Shown: positions 1 to 10,560 of the stretch, piece after piece
Numbering within the stretch: position 1 is the first letter of the stretch
Layout of the letters: each line of letters starts with the position of its first letter
Source of the DNA: Hirudo medicinalis
Taxonomy: Eukaryota; Annelida; Clitellata; Hirudinida; Hirudinidae
Direction of reading: 5' to 3'
NCBI GenBank assembly: GCA_011800805.1
Contig: MPNW01000161.1
Span: forward strand, 105,169 to 118,659
Length of the DNA stretch: 13,491 nucleotides
Program-made: the position numbers and the translations under genes
The notes under the pieces: generated by a model
Told to the model about the DNA's origin: nothing
The model's database searches: none
What the model saw: the letters and a program-made list of their open reading frames with translations, nothing else

Positions 1-21
1 GGCAGCAGGATTATTGCGTAA

Positions 22-60
22 GAGTGGTATTTACAGTTAATACCACTCAGTTGATAACTG
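22..60. repeat. Two adjacent short inverted repeats
   Basis: GAGTGGTAT at 22-30 is exactly complementary to ATACCACTC at 40-48, with a 9-nt loop. It is followed at once by CAGTT (48-52), a 3-nt loop and AACTG (56-60). Both could fold as hairpins in DNA or RNA. The window starts just upstream, so this may be the edge of a larger element such as a MITE terminus or a structured RNA. Nothing else identifies it. Confidence 0.6.
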
Positions 61-2000
61 AATATTTGCTGGAACATCCCAATAATAAACTCGGCATAAA
101 TTAAGCCCCGTCGTTTATTACAGTATTATCTAAATATCATTTTTAAATTCCTTCCAAAGTGTTATATCATTCAACATCATGTGATATTTGTAAGCAGTAC
201 AAAATTACATCATAACTTACACAGAAAACAACTTAGAAAACACTTTAATAATTATTAGGTTTACACGTGGGTAGTAATTAAGTAATTGGGTTTGTAATTA
301 AGTGATAATTGGGTCATAACTGCTAATAAATGAAAAGAGCACGCACGTCGATGCAACTGGAAGTAATTTTTATTTCAAGAATTCTTTCAGTTTCTAAGGT
401 CGATAAAATATCATAGCCAATAAAATGCCGTAATTTTCAAATGAATAATTTCCTTCGAGACAATACATTTTTCCATGACACAAAGAGAATTTAATAACAA
501 TATCTTGATTAAGGATGAAGAAATGTTGATTCTTTTTACGAAACAAAGTATTCCTTTAATATGAACATCTTGTGGTTAGAAACTTCATCGAAAAAGCCAC
601 AACGAAGCTATAATAATATAAGATAATTATGATTAATATCTAAAGCTAAATTAAACCAAAGAATGAATATTCACAAATAAAAATGTTGGCCTATCAATAT
701 GCTGGCGAATAATTTGTGATAATTTCATATTATTTCATCTGAATATTCATATTCACAGAACATTCATATTTACATGAGATGCCGGTATTTTTATTCCTTC
801 AAACGGCTTCTACCATAGATTTGTTGGAGATGCAAACTTTAAGGAAAATTACTTTTAATCTCTTTCATCACTGAGTTGCTTATGTTCTCCGTTCTTTCCA
901 TTCTGGAATGCTATAAGTCATAATTCTTGAATACAAATATCAAGCATAATTTCATGAAATCTTCTAATTAGAACGAATGTTTAACTTAGAATATCTTGCA
1001 AAACATTAAAATCTGGACCTGAATAGTTTCATCAATAGTTCACTTTATATAGCGCCACTTGCATAACTTGTTTCGGGTGTTTAAAAATCAACATCACATC
1101 AATGTGCACATTCGATCCGCCCAAAAATGTAAACCGTCCTTTGTCAAAACCAATATACGATTTCACTCCATCACATGCTTGGGTCCAAAAATCTTTTCAC
1201 AGATCCCAACTACAATACTCCAACAAACCCAATTTATTTTCGTTTAAACCTATGTTTAAAGCATTCATTGTCGAGTCGCCATCATTTCAATAATGTCATT
1301 AATTGTTATCCGTCCAATTGTTATTATCCCTAGGCTAATGTCAACCTTTAAATATGGTCTGAGCAGTCCTGATAGCGGGACATCACTTCCTTAGGACTGA
1401 CCCTTGAGCCGATGGCATTTTACTTTTCTTTTGATATTCAATGTTCATATTTATTTGTTCGGCTCAATAAAAGAAATAAAGTACTAGAAATAATTAAATG
1501 AGCAAATAAACTCCTTTTTATGAAAACTACCATGTTTTAGCTTTCTAATTCTTAAAATATATGTGGTTTCCAAGATGGAAGCAGGTGCAAGCTATAAAAT
1601 TCGAAAAAGTTCAAATAATATGCAAATTTATAACTGTTTTAGATTAAATTGGATCATCGCCACAGCAACCTAGTGAAGCCATTTGTTCTATGTCTCACAC
1701 TGGAAATTACGTCTACTCTAAAATAAAATAACAAAGTCTTAAAAGTAATTCCAAGTAATTTTTTATTTATTTTTAGTTTTACCTAGAGTTGTTAGATATG
1801 AACTTTGAATCTCATTCTTATCTTACGACACAGATAAATTTCATTGAACATCGAGGAATCGCTTGGTGTTGTTTAGTTAGAAATTGATAAATATCAGCGT
1901 AGTTTTTTTTAAATAATTTTATACATAAATTTAAAATAATTTTCATTCGATATTTTCGTTCGACAGGTTAATGTTGTGCATAAATGTCTCCGTCGCGACT
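61..2000. other. AT-rich intergenic DNA without a recognisable gene
   Basis: No open frame here has splice signals or a recognisable protein. The only ORFs of note (about 1059-1293 +) are two overlapping 62-63 codon frames with no family resemblance. A somewhat C-rich stretch at 1040-1290 and a 7-bp inverted repeat (CAGTCCT at 1364-1370, AGGACTG at 1393-1399) stand out slightly from the AT-rich background. Clusters of ATTCATATT-like words occur at about 725-775. The last few hundred bases probably carry distal regulatory DNA of the downstream GOT2 gene, but no specific site can be supported. Confidence 0.6.
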
Positions 2001-2011
2001 TGCTACCTGCT

Positions 2012-2017
2012 TATAAA
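2012..2017 (+). promoter_or_regulatory. TATA box of the GOT2 gene
   Basis: TATAAA lies within TTATAAAAGT at 2011-2020, 111 bp upstream of the chosen ATG. This predicts a transcription start near 2040-2050 and a 5' UTR of roughly 80 nt. No ATG lies between that start and the coding ATG at 2128. Confidence 0.6.
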
Positions 2018-2127
2018 AGTTTAAAAGATCGTGAGATTAAAGTTCCTTTCTACTAGGGCGAAGTTTGTGGCAGCAATTTGTTAATTTGTTTGACCTTGGA
2101 AAGCATCTCTACTCCAGCTCGTTCATT

Positions 2128-5091
2128 ATGGCACTGAGGAGTTTGACTGCTAACTACATCATTTCCTGCAAGTTTCTGGCACCCATAAACTCGCTAAAGA
2201 AAATGAGTCAATCCAGATGTTTATCGGGGTTAGTAAGTTTATATTAGTTCAATTTAAGACATTTTCGATATTGATTTAACGTTTGTTTACAACTTAAGAT
2301 ATTACGTACGGAGGGTATCTGGTGTTGCATGAGTAGGACTAATTTAATTATGAAAATTTGTTTCCTTTTTATTAGTATCTCGTGTACGTTAAGAAATCCA
2401 TAATTGATATTACTCTCCTTCTCAAAAGTTTAAACTGGAGCAATGTGGAAATGGGACCCCCTGATGCCATTTTGGGAGTTACTGAGGCCTTCAAAAGAGA
2501 CACTAATGCCAAAAAGATAAACTTAGGAGTTGGTGCTTATCGTGGAGATGATGGGAAGCCATTTGTCTTGCCATCTGTGAAGAAGGTAATTACTTAAGTA
2601 TTTTTGTAAGTAAGCTGTGAATTTTAGACAATCAATAATTTTTGTCCAGTGCTTAATTGTATTAATTTTACTTGCATTTGTTTTATTCAGGCAGAAAAAA
2701 TTTTAACAGAAAGTAACTTGGATCATGAATATTTGCCCATAGGAGGGTTGCCTGAGTTTGCAAAACTAGTCGCTCAGTTGGCTTTTGGAGAAGACAGTCT
2801 TGTTGTGAAGAACAAACTGGTATATTTTTAATTCATTTTTCATCAAGGTTTCTTCTTTAAAAAAAATTGTTCATTTATGAAGTGAATGTGCCATAATTTT
2901 TTGTCATGTCAGAACTGCACAGTCCAAACTATATCAGGAACTGGTTCTTTGAGGGTTGGAGCAGCTTTCCTGGTTGGTGGTTGATGAATGTAGATTTTGG
3001 ATGGTTTTAGAAGAAAGTCATTCTGAAATAAGTAATCTATTCATAATAGGCCAAGTGGCATCAGCTCAGCAAGACAGTCTACTTGCCTAGTCCTACCTGG
3101 GGTAACCACATCCCCATAATGAAGTAATGAGGGCTAATTATTGTTATTAATATTTTCTTGGCTGGAATTAATGGTCGATGTTGCCATCGCAGGCACAGCG
3201 GTCTGGAGACAAGCACATATAGATATTATGATGCAAAGAACATCACTTTTGATATCAAGGGAGCTTTAGAGGATATCAGTGTATGTTTGTTTTCAATTAA
3301 TTAATTAATGTTTCATTAATTTGCTAGAAACTATATTTTATTGAAGCCCTTCTAAATAACCCTCATTTCTTGCTGCAGAAAATTCCAGAGGGCTCAGTCA
3401 TCCTGTTGCATGCCTGCGCTCATAATCCTACAGGAGTCGACCCAAAGGTCAGTATAAGATGTGATTATTAGCATTATGATTGATTGATTTCTGGTTAACC
3501 ACTCACATTTAATGTAAGACCCTTTAGAAGGTTGTTACTTGATTTTGCATGCTTTCGATTGCTTTGTCTTGTGGATTCCACTTTAACTTTGAATTTATTT
3601 TTATTTTTTAGCAATTATATTGAACTACCAAATAGGATGTTCTAAATAGTGGTTTCAATTTCCTGCTGATATCTATTTTCTTAAGTCTTTACAACTTTAC
3701 AATGTTCTTACAGTTGTAAGTAGTTGTATTAGTTGTGCTAATTAAATTGCAAAAAAAATTCCAGCCAGAACAGTGGAAGGAGTTGAGTGCCCTCATAAAA
3801 GAAAAGAAACTCCTTCCATATTTTGACATGGCTTACCAGGGATTTGCAAGTGGAGACACTGCCAAGGATGCCTATGCAGTGAGGCTGTTTGTTGAAGATG
3901 GCCATCCCACCATGCTACTTTCACAGTCTTTTGCCAAGAATATGGGACTCTATGGTGGGTTTAATGTCTTTGCAGACATGGATGTGCGCCACTTGTTTTG
4001 TCTGCAAAACCATCCACTTATCCACCATCTCTTGATCCTTGCATTTAATTGTTCTATTTTACCAGGAGAGAGAGTTGGTGCCTTCACTGTCGTGTGTACC
4101 TCGGAAGAGGAAAGAGATCGGGTCATGTCTCAGGTGAAAATCTTGATCAGACCGATGTACTCCAATCCTCCTCTCCATGGTTCACGCATCGTCACCACGA
4201 TCCTATCGAACCCTGAATTGAAGCAGATGTGGTGAGTTTTAAGCTTTTAGGCCTTGATGAAGCAACATTCTGAGTGATGGATGTCTTTCTTATGAGGCTT
4301 GCTGATGTCAAGCTGATGGCTGATAGAATAATCTCGATGAGGTCAAAGTTGGAAGATAACTTGAGACAGGAAGGTTCCAAGTTGAACTGGAAGCACATCG
4401 TTGATCAGATTGGAATGTTTTGTTTCACAGGACTCAAGCCAGAGCAGGTTCAATAATCATTTCCTTTTTACTTTAAACATTTATGGAGGATATTTGATCA
4501 TAGTTATGGTGTTTAAACATCATGGAAACTAGAAGCAGCTTGGCAAAAAGCATAATTCAGCAGGCACACAGCACCCAACCATCAAATTATTTTAAATTTG
4601 AAATTTAATTTGTTAGAATAACAATGCACTTAAGGTACTTAATTTCTAATCAATGAAAGAATGTTAGTCTATAATTACATTCTTTTCAAAAATGTCGTTG
4701 TGATTGTCCATCTTGTTCTAACTAGGCCTTAGTGAATGCTAGGTATGCCCTTTGACATTGATACATTGTCTAACTGCATCATTAACATGAGCAGACTCCC
4801 ATTAAATCCCCAACTCAAATCTAAAATGGAAATTGCTATACCACATTTCTCATCTTAATCTGACCAGTTTTTATGGTGTGATTAAGAACTGGACATTCAA
4901 CTACTGCAAATTTGCAGACCATGCACATCTGAGTAGAACTTATAATTCAAGTAGACTCTTTTTTACAGGTTGATAGGCTAGTGAAGGAGTTTTCGGTCTA
5001 CTTGACCAGAGATGGAAGAATTTCTGTTGCTGGAATAACCTCAGCGAACGTTGGATATCTTGCCCATGCCATCCACGAGGTCTCCAAGTAA
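2128..5091 (+). CDS. GOT2: Mitochondrial aspartate aminotransferase (11 coding exons)
   Basis: Catalyses the PLP-dependent exchange of amino groups between aspartate/2-oxoglutarate and oxaloacetate/glutamate in the mitochondrial matrix, as part of the malate-aspartate shuttle. Exons: 2128-2228, 2429-2585, 2691-2819, 2913-2972, 3050-3123, 3193-3280, 3379-3447, 3765-3954, 4066-4231, 4297-4447, 4969-5091. All introns are GT-AG and phases agree: 1308 nt, 435 residues (human enzyme 430). Residues 1-33 contain no Asp or Glu and several Lys/Arg, as in a matrix presequence. The mature enzyme starts near [12 protein letters not shown]. Visible active-site residues: SGTGSLR (137-143), Trp166 in PTWGNH, Asn219 in NPTGVDP, Asp247 and Tyr250 in FDMAYQG, PLP lysine Lys284 in SQSFAKNMG, Arg292 in GERVG, Arg412 in GRISVAG. 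The ATG was chosen because no in-frame ATG precedes it. The 111-nt intron at 3955-4065 has no in-frame stop. Nothing suggests a pseudogene. Confidence 0.97.
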
Positions 5092-5289
5092 AGGAAGCTT
5101 CTTTGGAATGCCAACTGCCTCAACTCTTCGTGTAGCTGGAGCCAGACATTTTATTCCCATTCGATGTTTTGTCCAATCTTGATAGAGAACTTTGTTGTTG
5201 ACAAGCCAAGCTATATAAGTTATTAGCCCAATATTTTTTGAATTTTCCTAGCTGCCAGTTTTTTGCGATGCTCTTTCGATTTTAAAAGA

Positions 5290-5295
5290 TTTATT
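5290..5295 (-). terminator. Poly(A) signal of the Aster gene (minus strand)
   Basis: TTTATT on the + strand reads AATAAA on the minus strand. It is the first canonical hexamer downstream of the Aster stop at 5528, giving a 3' UTR of about 250 nt. That UTR would be antisense to the GOT2 3' UTR. Confidence 0.6.
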
Positions 5296-5509
5296 TTGTG
5301 TCGTTTGTTTGAACCTTCAACGTGTTTGTTATTTCGTGGAAAATCGTGAGAAATTACCTGGTTCATCCTCCACCAATCACACATCTTTCAAATAGTAAAA
5401 GATGAATCTTCTGTGTAAGCAGGGTGATACTCTTGAAAATATTATGACAATATCAGATGGACATAATATAATATTTATCATTGTTAACTTGATGTGACGA
5501 TCTCAGAAT

Positions 5510-5515
5510 AATAAA
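5510..5515 (+). terminator. Poly(A) signal of GOT2
   Basis: AATAAA is the first canonical signal after the GOT2 stop and gives a 3' UTR of about 440 nt. Cleavage 10-30 nt downstream would fall at or inside the last coding exon of the convergent Aster gene, whose stop codon is at 5528-5530. Confidence 0.75.
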
Positions 5516-5527
5516 TGCACGTTTGAA

Positions 5528-8500
5528 TCATTCCTTGGCCTTGAGTTTTAGGGCAATAATTTGTTCGAGCTGCGACACGGATCGTGCCACGTCCTCCATC
5601 ATGAGCACCAAAGAACTCATGGTGTCCTTCCATCTCTTCATGTCGCCTGCACTCTCGAGATCATTGGTAAAGTGATGGAATGTATTGATGTCTGGGGCTC
5701 TGTTGGAATTCAATAGAATTTAAACCCTCAACATCATAATATAATATTTATCAGTGTCACGAGGTTCGCTTGGAATCGCAATTTCATGATCGGCGGAACA
5801 CGTTCCATGTCGTGTGCTATAATCTAACTTTGCTATGATTACCTATTTGCTGAGAATATTACAATTATGCGGTAACTGCAGTTACGGTTACATATTTACA
5901 ACGATCATTGCAATTACCCATCCTGTTGAAGTTGAGCCTCAAACTGGGATGTAACAGATTCCAAGGAGTGCATTTTGAAGTAGAGGAAGATGTTGAAGAA
6001 GCACAACATGACAGCACTAATTGAAAAGTAATTAAGTATTTTCACTAAATAATTCAAGTAGTGCATTTTGATTAAATAATAATTGCAGTAATGCTCACAA
6101 AGCCGTCACGAGGTGAACCGCCCGAGCAAAAGTCAGTTTATAGAACCATCTTTTATCGTGTTTCTTCCTCAAGCTGTCGACGAACTGCCTCACGACGACT
6201 GTGGTGTAAATTGACGCAGAAATTCAATGCACATAAATCTTCTACGACTAAAAAGTACTAACCTGAGCTTTGACTGATGTTGGCAGAGGCTGGTCCATCT
6301 GGAGAGTTGCTGCATTGATTTTCATCAGAAGATGCCTTCTCTGGGCTGCTGAAAGGTTTGTCAATGTGCTTCCTTCTCAATGGCTTCTTCCTTGCCGGGA
6401 CGTCGTTGTTTGTAATCGTTTCAGGAAAATCAGCCATTTGGTTGGCTTCTTGTCTCAGCAAGTGGCCTTTAAAACACGGTTTGAAATAATCAAGTACTTA
6501 ATCTCAAACAGGTTTCAGCTTTTACTTTTTTTAAGGTTTCCAATAAAAGATTTTATTTTATGTCAAATAAGGTAAGTAACTGATTCATCTCACCCATGAT
6601 GTTAAAAGTTTCCAATATTCCAGCTGTAGCATTTTTATCAATAAAAGCTGAAATTAAATGAGCATTAAATCTGGAATTAGATCACGTGAAAATTAGAAGG
6701 AAACAAATTACATTTAACGAGACCCCAAACTTTCTTCCTGTACTTGATCTGGCTGGTAATGCGAAGTCTGCAACTACTTTCAGAAATTTTGCTGATGCAA
6801 TATCTGTTTGAGAGTAGAAGCAATAATTGCTTACGTAATAACGACAAAAAATGCCACCATTTCGATCACCTGTTGAGAATGTAGAAATCTTCTCCGTACG
6901 GCAAGCCGTCGTTCACGCACTCGGTGTCCACCAAGTAAAACTCTCCAGGAGTGCTGTCCACATGAAGCACCTTTCGGCGAAAGTTAGACGAATGCATGAT
7001 GGATTACCGAACAATACCTAAGTTAATATTTCATGCTACCGTGTTACGTAAATTGCGGACGTTTGCAAATGCTCACAAGATGATGATTAACATCTCGATC
7101 GGCAGCAAGCCAAATAAAAACAAAATGAATGGTTTTAAAATAAAAACAAAATGAATGGTTTTAAAATAAAACAAAATGAATGGTTTTAAAATAAAACCTG
7201 TTATTAATAAAATTAAAACCTGTTTTTCTGTCGTGAGCGAGTGTTTGGGGCTGAAGGGGTAGTTGAGGGAGAGAGTGTAAGCAATGTTCCTCACCCGTGC
7301 ACCGTTCCCATCTGCCTCGGAGGTCCACGGAGACAAGACTACATCTGTCAATTAAGTGATGAGTTAAATGGGAGCATAAATTCATTTATTAAAGTAAATA
7401 AGATTAAGTAAAATTAATTGACTAGGTAAATACCATTAAATATCATGCCACAAAATTAATCAAGAAACATCATAAACAAAATTGTCAAAACACATGCTTT
7501 TCAAGAAGAAATTAAAAATTATTCAAAAATGCAATAAACTCACACCAAAACAAACATAGTTCAAACCAACCTTTGGCCCCTCTTAGCTCAAGCACCTTTG
7601 ACCAAAAACATCTTTTGTGAAAAACATGTTTGAACAAAACATTAACATTGACAGGATAAATATTGTCCAGAAGAACTTCAGGTAATTCTTCATGCTCTCC
7701 ACATTGGCAAACTAAGGCAAACATTACAAGTCATCAGTGAAAAGAATAACCTCAGATCACCATTCCAAGCAACAACTAAGACGACGAAGCAAGAAATGCT
7801 TCGACGCGCGAAAGACGAAACTCTTAAAAACTTTAAAACGAAACCGAACGAAAATAACGGCATGCGAGATCATTTCATTTTGCATGCTTTCTTCTCAATC
7901 TCACCGGACGTCTTCTTCGAATTAACAAAATCTCTGTAAAGTTTTGAATCCGAGAAGCAGAGTTGAAAGACGCTATCGGCAGAAAGATCGAGGGTTTCGT
8001 CGAGGACCGAAATAGGAAGGTGGGAGTGGCCGCAGCATTTGGAATCTTTTTCATGAGCAGCGGTGTTAATGAATATGGTCGAGATGTTAAGTTAGGCACG
8101 ATAAGAGTTCATGTAGAAAGCAAAATTTAAATTCGAGACGATGAAATCATCGACGCTCACTCGTGTCGGAATCTCGTCCCGATTCCTCCGAGCCCGCGTC
8201 CGGAGTATCCCGACGGACCTGAAGAATCTTTCCGCCTTCTACGTTCTGCTCTTGTTTCTCCTTTCTGCCGTCTTTACTTCCACGACTCGGATCTTCGGCT
8301 TTATGAAGCTCTCTTTCTAAATGTTCGAACGAACGAGAACGAGGCTTCTTTAGTGGAAATGTGTTGTTTCTCTTGGATTTCAGGAGCGAATGTGACTTTT
8401 GAGAAACTCCTTTTAAATCCTCAGAAAAAACTTCACTGCCATCATTGGAGTCATTATCAAAATTTGAGCCATCAATGAAGGGGGGATGCTCAAAAGATTC

Positions 8501-10560
8501 AAACCGACAGCTGTGCCGCTGGAATCGCTCTGTCCTCGATCCTCGAACTTTTCTTTGCCTAAAAGCTGAAGTTCCTGAAAAAGAAAAGAAATGAAGAGAA
8601 CTTTGCACACTCATTAGTTTCAATCGAGACGGCCCGGATTCTAATCCATACCGGAGTGCGGGGTCTCACGGGCGAGTGGTTACTTAAAGATAAATTTACT
8701 CTGGCCTTCCTGGCAAAAGTTGGAGTCAACCTCTGAAACATGATGAGCTTTCCACAAAACAAACAAACAAGAAATACTCAGAGTTAGCAGTGGCTTTTAT
8801 AGGAAAATATTTATAAATTCTAAATTCTTCTTTATTCCTACTTAATTTCCTGTTGAGAATATTAATCACCAAAATCTTACTTTATCAATTTATAAGCAGC
8901 TTAGATCAGAAATTAATTTCCTGGTTCTAAACGTTTCTCTGCATTTTGAAGCAATCTTATGAAATTGAAAGTAGTGATTTTCTTGTGAACTTCTGAGTTG
9001 ATAATCAAGCACAAAATCAGAGAACGAAGAACATGAATCATTGAGAAGCATTCAAGAGTCGTCGACTTTAACAAAGACATCAGGATTGTTTAGTATGCGA
9101 TTTCATCAATGACTTGTGCATTTCACTAGCAACTTTTTTAAGCTACTATTAGATAAACAAATATTATTAAGTTTGTTTTTGAATTTAACCTATTTATGCA
9201 GGTTTATTTAAATTATTAACTCGATGCATCCGCGATGTAACCGCACGATTGCAATGGCACCGACCGTAACTTGCATCTAAATAGTTAACGATTTCTCTCA
9301 AAATTCAGTGGTTTTATGGGCACTAAATTCATCTCGTCCCAAGATTAACTTCGAGGTGACGATCGTTAACAATTGAAACAATCTTAAAACCAGTTTATTT
9401 GTCAAGCCTTCTTGAAGATGTTCTTTGACAAAGTGAATGGATGACTGGTTTTTTTTCAAATTTTCAATTCTTCGTCAAGTTTATTACGTCGACCAAGTAA
9501 AATGCATTTAATTATAAAGATGTTCCGACATTACCGGGCCCACGAACGAACGATGTCGCAAATTCGACAAGAAAATTTACCTGAATAAAATCATCAGAGA
9601 AATGTTGGTGCAGAAGTTTCAATTGATTTTGAATTTTCTTGAGGAATCGCTTTTGATTCTGCGGACTCATAACTCTGGAACCATCTCCTAAGTTCAGATC
9701 TCGGTAATAATATCGCATCCAGAGATTCATCTCGGGCGTGGACATTTCCTTCGAACATAAATTTGTTGACTTTTCGTAACTCGTAATAAATCGCAATTCC
9801 TACATTTCCTTCGACCGCACACTGCCAGAGTCTGTGCATCAAGAGAAAAGTTTTATCTCTTGATCCAAATGAGGTCAGGAAGACCTGACCATTCTTGCTT
9901 TCAATGAGGATAGCATTTGGAAAAAACTTGGCTGTTTTACATCTTTTCATTTTCAAGACATCATTCCACTTAACAACTTGCTATTCAAGACACAGAAATA
10001 TTGTTATTTCATTCAAATTTAAACTTTCAGTCTCAAAAATTAAACTAAACATGTTTGCATACGAGCATTTAAAGATGATATATTAAATAAATCGCTTACT
10101 ATAGTATCTTTCATGAAAACCTGAGCATGAAAGTAGAATCCAGTTAGACATACATACAGTCTTCCCTGGTACAAAATATCTTTGTGTAAGGCACAAGTAC
10201 AATCTAAAAATTTTACAAGGAATTCATTATCTTAAATATAAACACTAAAGCTTTGTATTAAGCAAAATACCATAGATTAACTTTTCTGAATCTGGAACAT
10301 GACCAAAGGTTTTAACCAAATCTTCACATTTTGATTTATATTGAGACCAAGAAATCTACAGTAAGAAATATTTGCAATAAATAAAATTCAAATGGGAATT
10401 TTAATTCAAATTAAAAATTAAATCCAACATTTTGAAGTTTGCTTTCCAAAAAATTTCTCCGTTTTATTTTTAATGTTTTTAATTTGCTGACTTTCTTGTT
10501 ATTCTCAATTTCTGCTTGTGAATTCATTTGACTTGATTGGTTATCAGAAACTTCATTCAG
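5528..10560 (-). CDS. GRAMD1: GRAMD1/Aster-type sterol transfer protein: GRAM, VASt, TM helix (16 exons traced, N terminus open)
   Basis: Known Aster proteins are ER-anchored: the GRAM domain senses plasma-membrane phosphatidylserine and cholesterol, and the VASt/ASTER domain carries cholesterol to the ER. Exons in transcript order: 10560-10429, 10355-10271, 10203-10100, 9980-9804, 9748-9581, 8730-8700 (uncertain), 8574-8161, 7711-7571, 7344-7220, 6970-6870, 6803-6712, 6647-6594, 6466-6263, 6198-6099, 6016-5918, 5699-5528. They total 2199 nt, 732 residues, near human GRAMD1A/B. GRAM (about 50-185) shows VPDSEKLIYDCTCALHKDIL, QGRLYV, KTAKFFPNAI and SFGSRDKTFLLMHRLWQ. A Ser/Arg/Lys-rich linker follows (235-370). 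VASt (about 372-545) shows FYLVDTECVNDGLPYG, FYILNRYC and KYRKKVWGLVKSFIDKN. A helix at about 637-656 (VHLVTAFAVMLCFFNIFLYF) is the ER anchor, then a C-terminal helix resembling the Aster tail. The first listed exon begins at an acceptor (CAG|CTG, phase 0). Its internal ATG (10527-10525) could be the start, or coding exons lie further upstream. Confidence 0.92.
5872..5885. repeat. 14-bp perfect palindrome in the last Aster intron
   Basis: GTAACTGCAGTTAC equals its own reverse complement. It sits in the intron between the last two Aster coding exons (5917-5700), followed by a second GTTAC word. Function unknown; it could be a dimeric factor site or chance. Confidence 0.5.
7121..7196. repeat. 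Three tandem copies of a 25-26 bp unit in an Aster intron
   Basis: Copies start with CAAAATGAATGG at 7121, 7147 and 7172. They differ mainly in the length of an A run (26 then 25 bp). They lie inside the intron that splits the VASt domain (7219-6971) and look like a minisatellite made by slippage. Confidence 0.85.
7737..8130 (+). other. GC-elevated patch with two plus-strand open frames inside an Aster intron
   Basis: This stretch of the 449-nt Aster intron (8160-7712) has visibly less AT than its surroundings. One + frame runs from ATG 7737 to 7925 (62 residues, very basic, rich in Arg/Lys). A second open frame (7948-8127, stop 8128-8130) has no early ATG; it encodes about 60 residues with a hydrophobic stretch (KVGVAAAFGIFFMSSG) between charged segments. 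I do not recognise either. The flanking Aster exons join in phase without it. It could be a nested gene, a decayed insert, a regulatory element, or chance. Confidence 0.25.
9742..9814. repeat. 13-bp direct repeats spanning both splice junctions of a 55-nt Aster intron
   Basis: The 13-mer ACATTTCCTTCGA (+ strand) occurs at 9742-9754 and again at 9802-9814, exactly 60 bp apart. On the coding (minus) strand it reads TCGAAGGAAATGT. One copy contains the 3' end of the GRAM exon plus the donor GT (9803-9802). The other contains the acceptor AG (9750-9749) plus the first bases of the next exon. Frame and ungapped alignment to GRAMD1 proteins support splicing of 9803-9749. Confidence 0.85.

Noticed and set aside
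1059..1293. Two overlapping plus-strand ORFs of 62-63 codons
   Set aside because: No recognisable domain, no promoter or splice context, and they overlap each other in different frames. Treated as chance.
2065..2127. In-frame upstream extension of GOT2 from a TTG codon
   Set aside because: There is no ATG in this stretch. The ATG at 2128 follows the predicted cap site and gives a good mitochondrial presequence.
6270..6575. Plus-strand ORF of 101 codons
   Set aside because: It is antisense to a well-supported Aster coding exon (6466-6263) and part of the adjacent intron. No independent support.
7875..8099. Minus-strand ORF considered as an extra or alternative first Aster exon
   Set aside because: Its best donor (CCG|GTGAGA) ends in phase 0, which does not fit the phase-1 entry of the next Aster exon. 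The flanking exons join correctly without it.
8625..8690. GC-rich stretch with a T-arm-like word (GGATTCTAATCC), considered as a tRNA
   Set aside because: No acceptor stem, D-arm or anticodon arm can be paired around it. It lies in an Aster intron.
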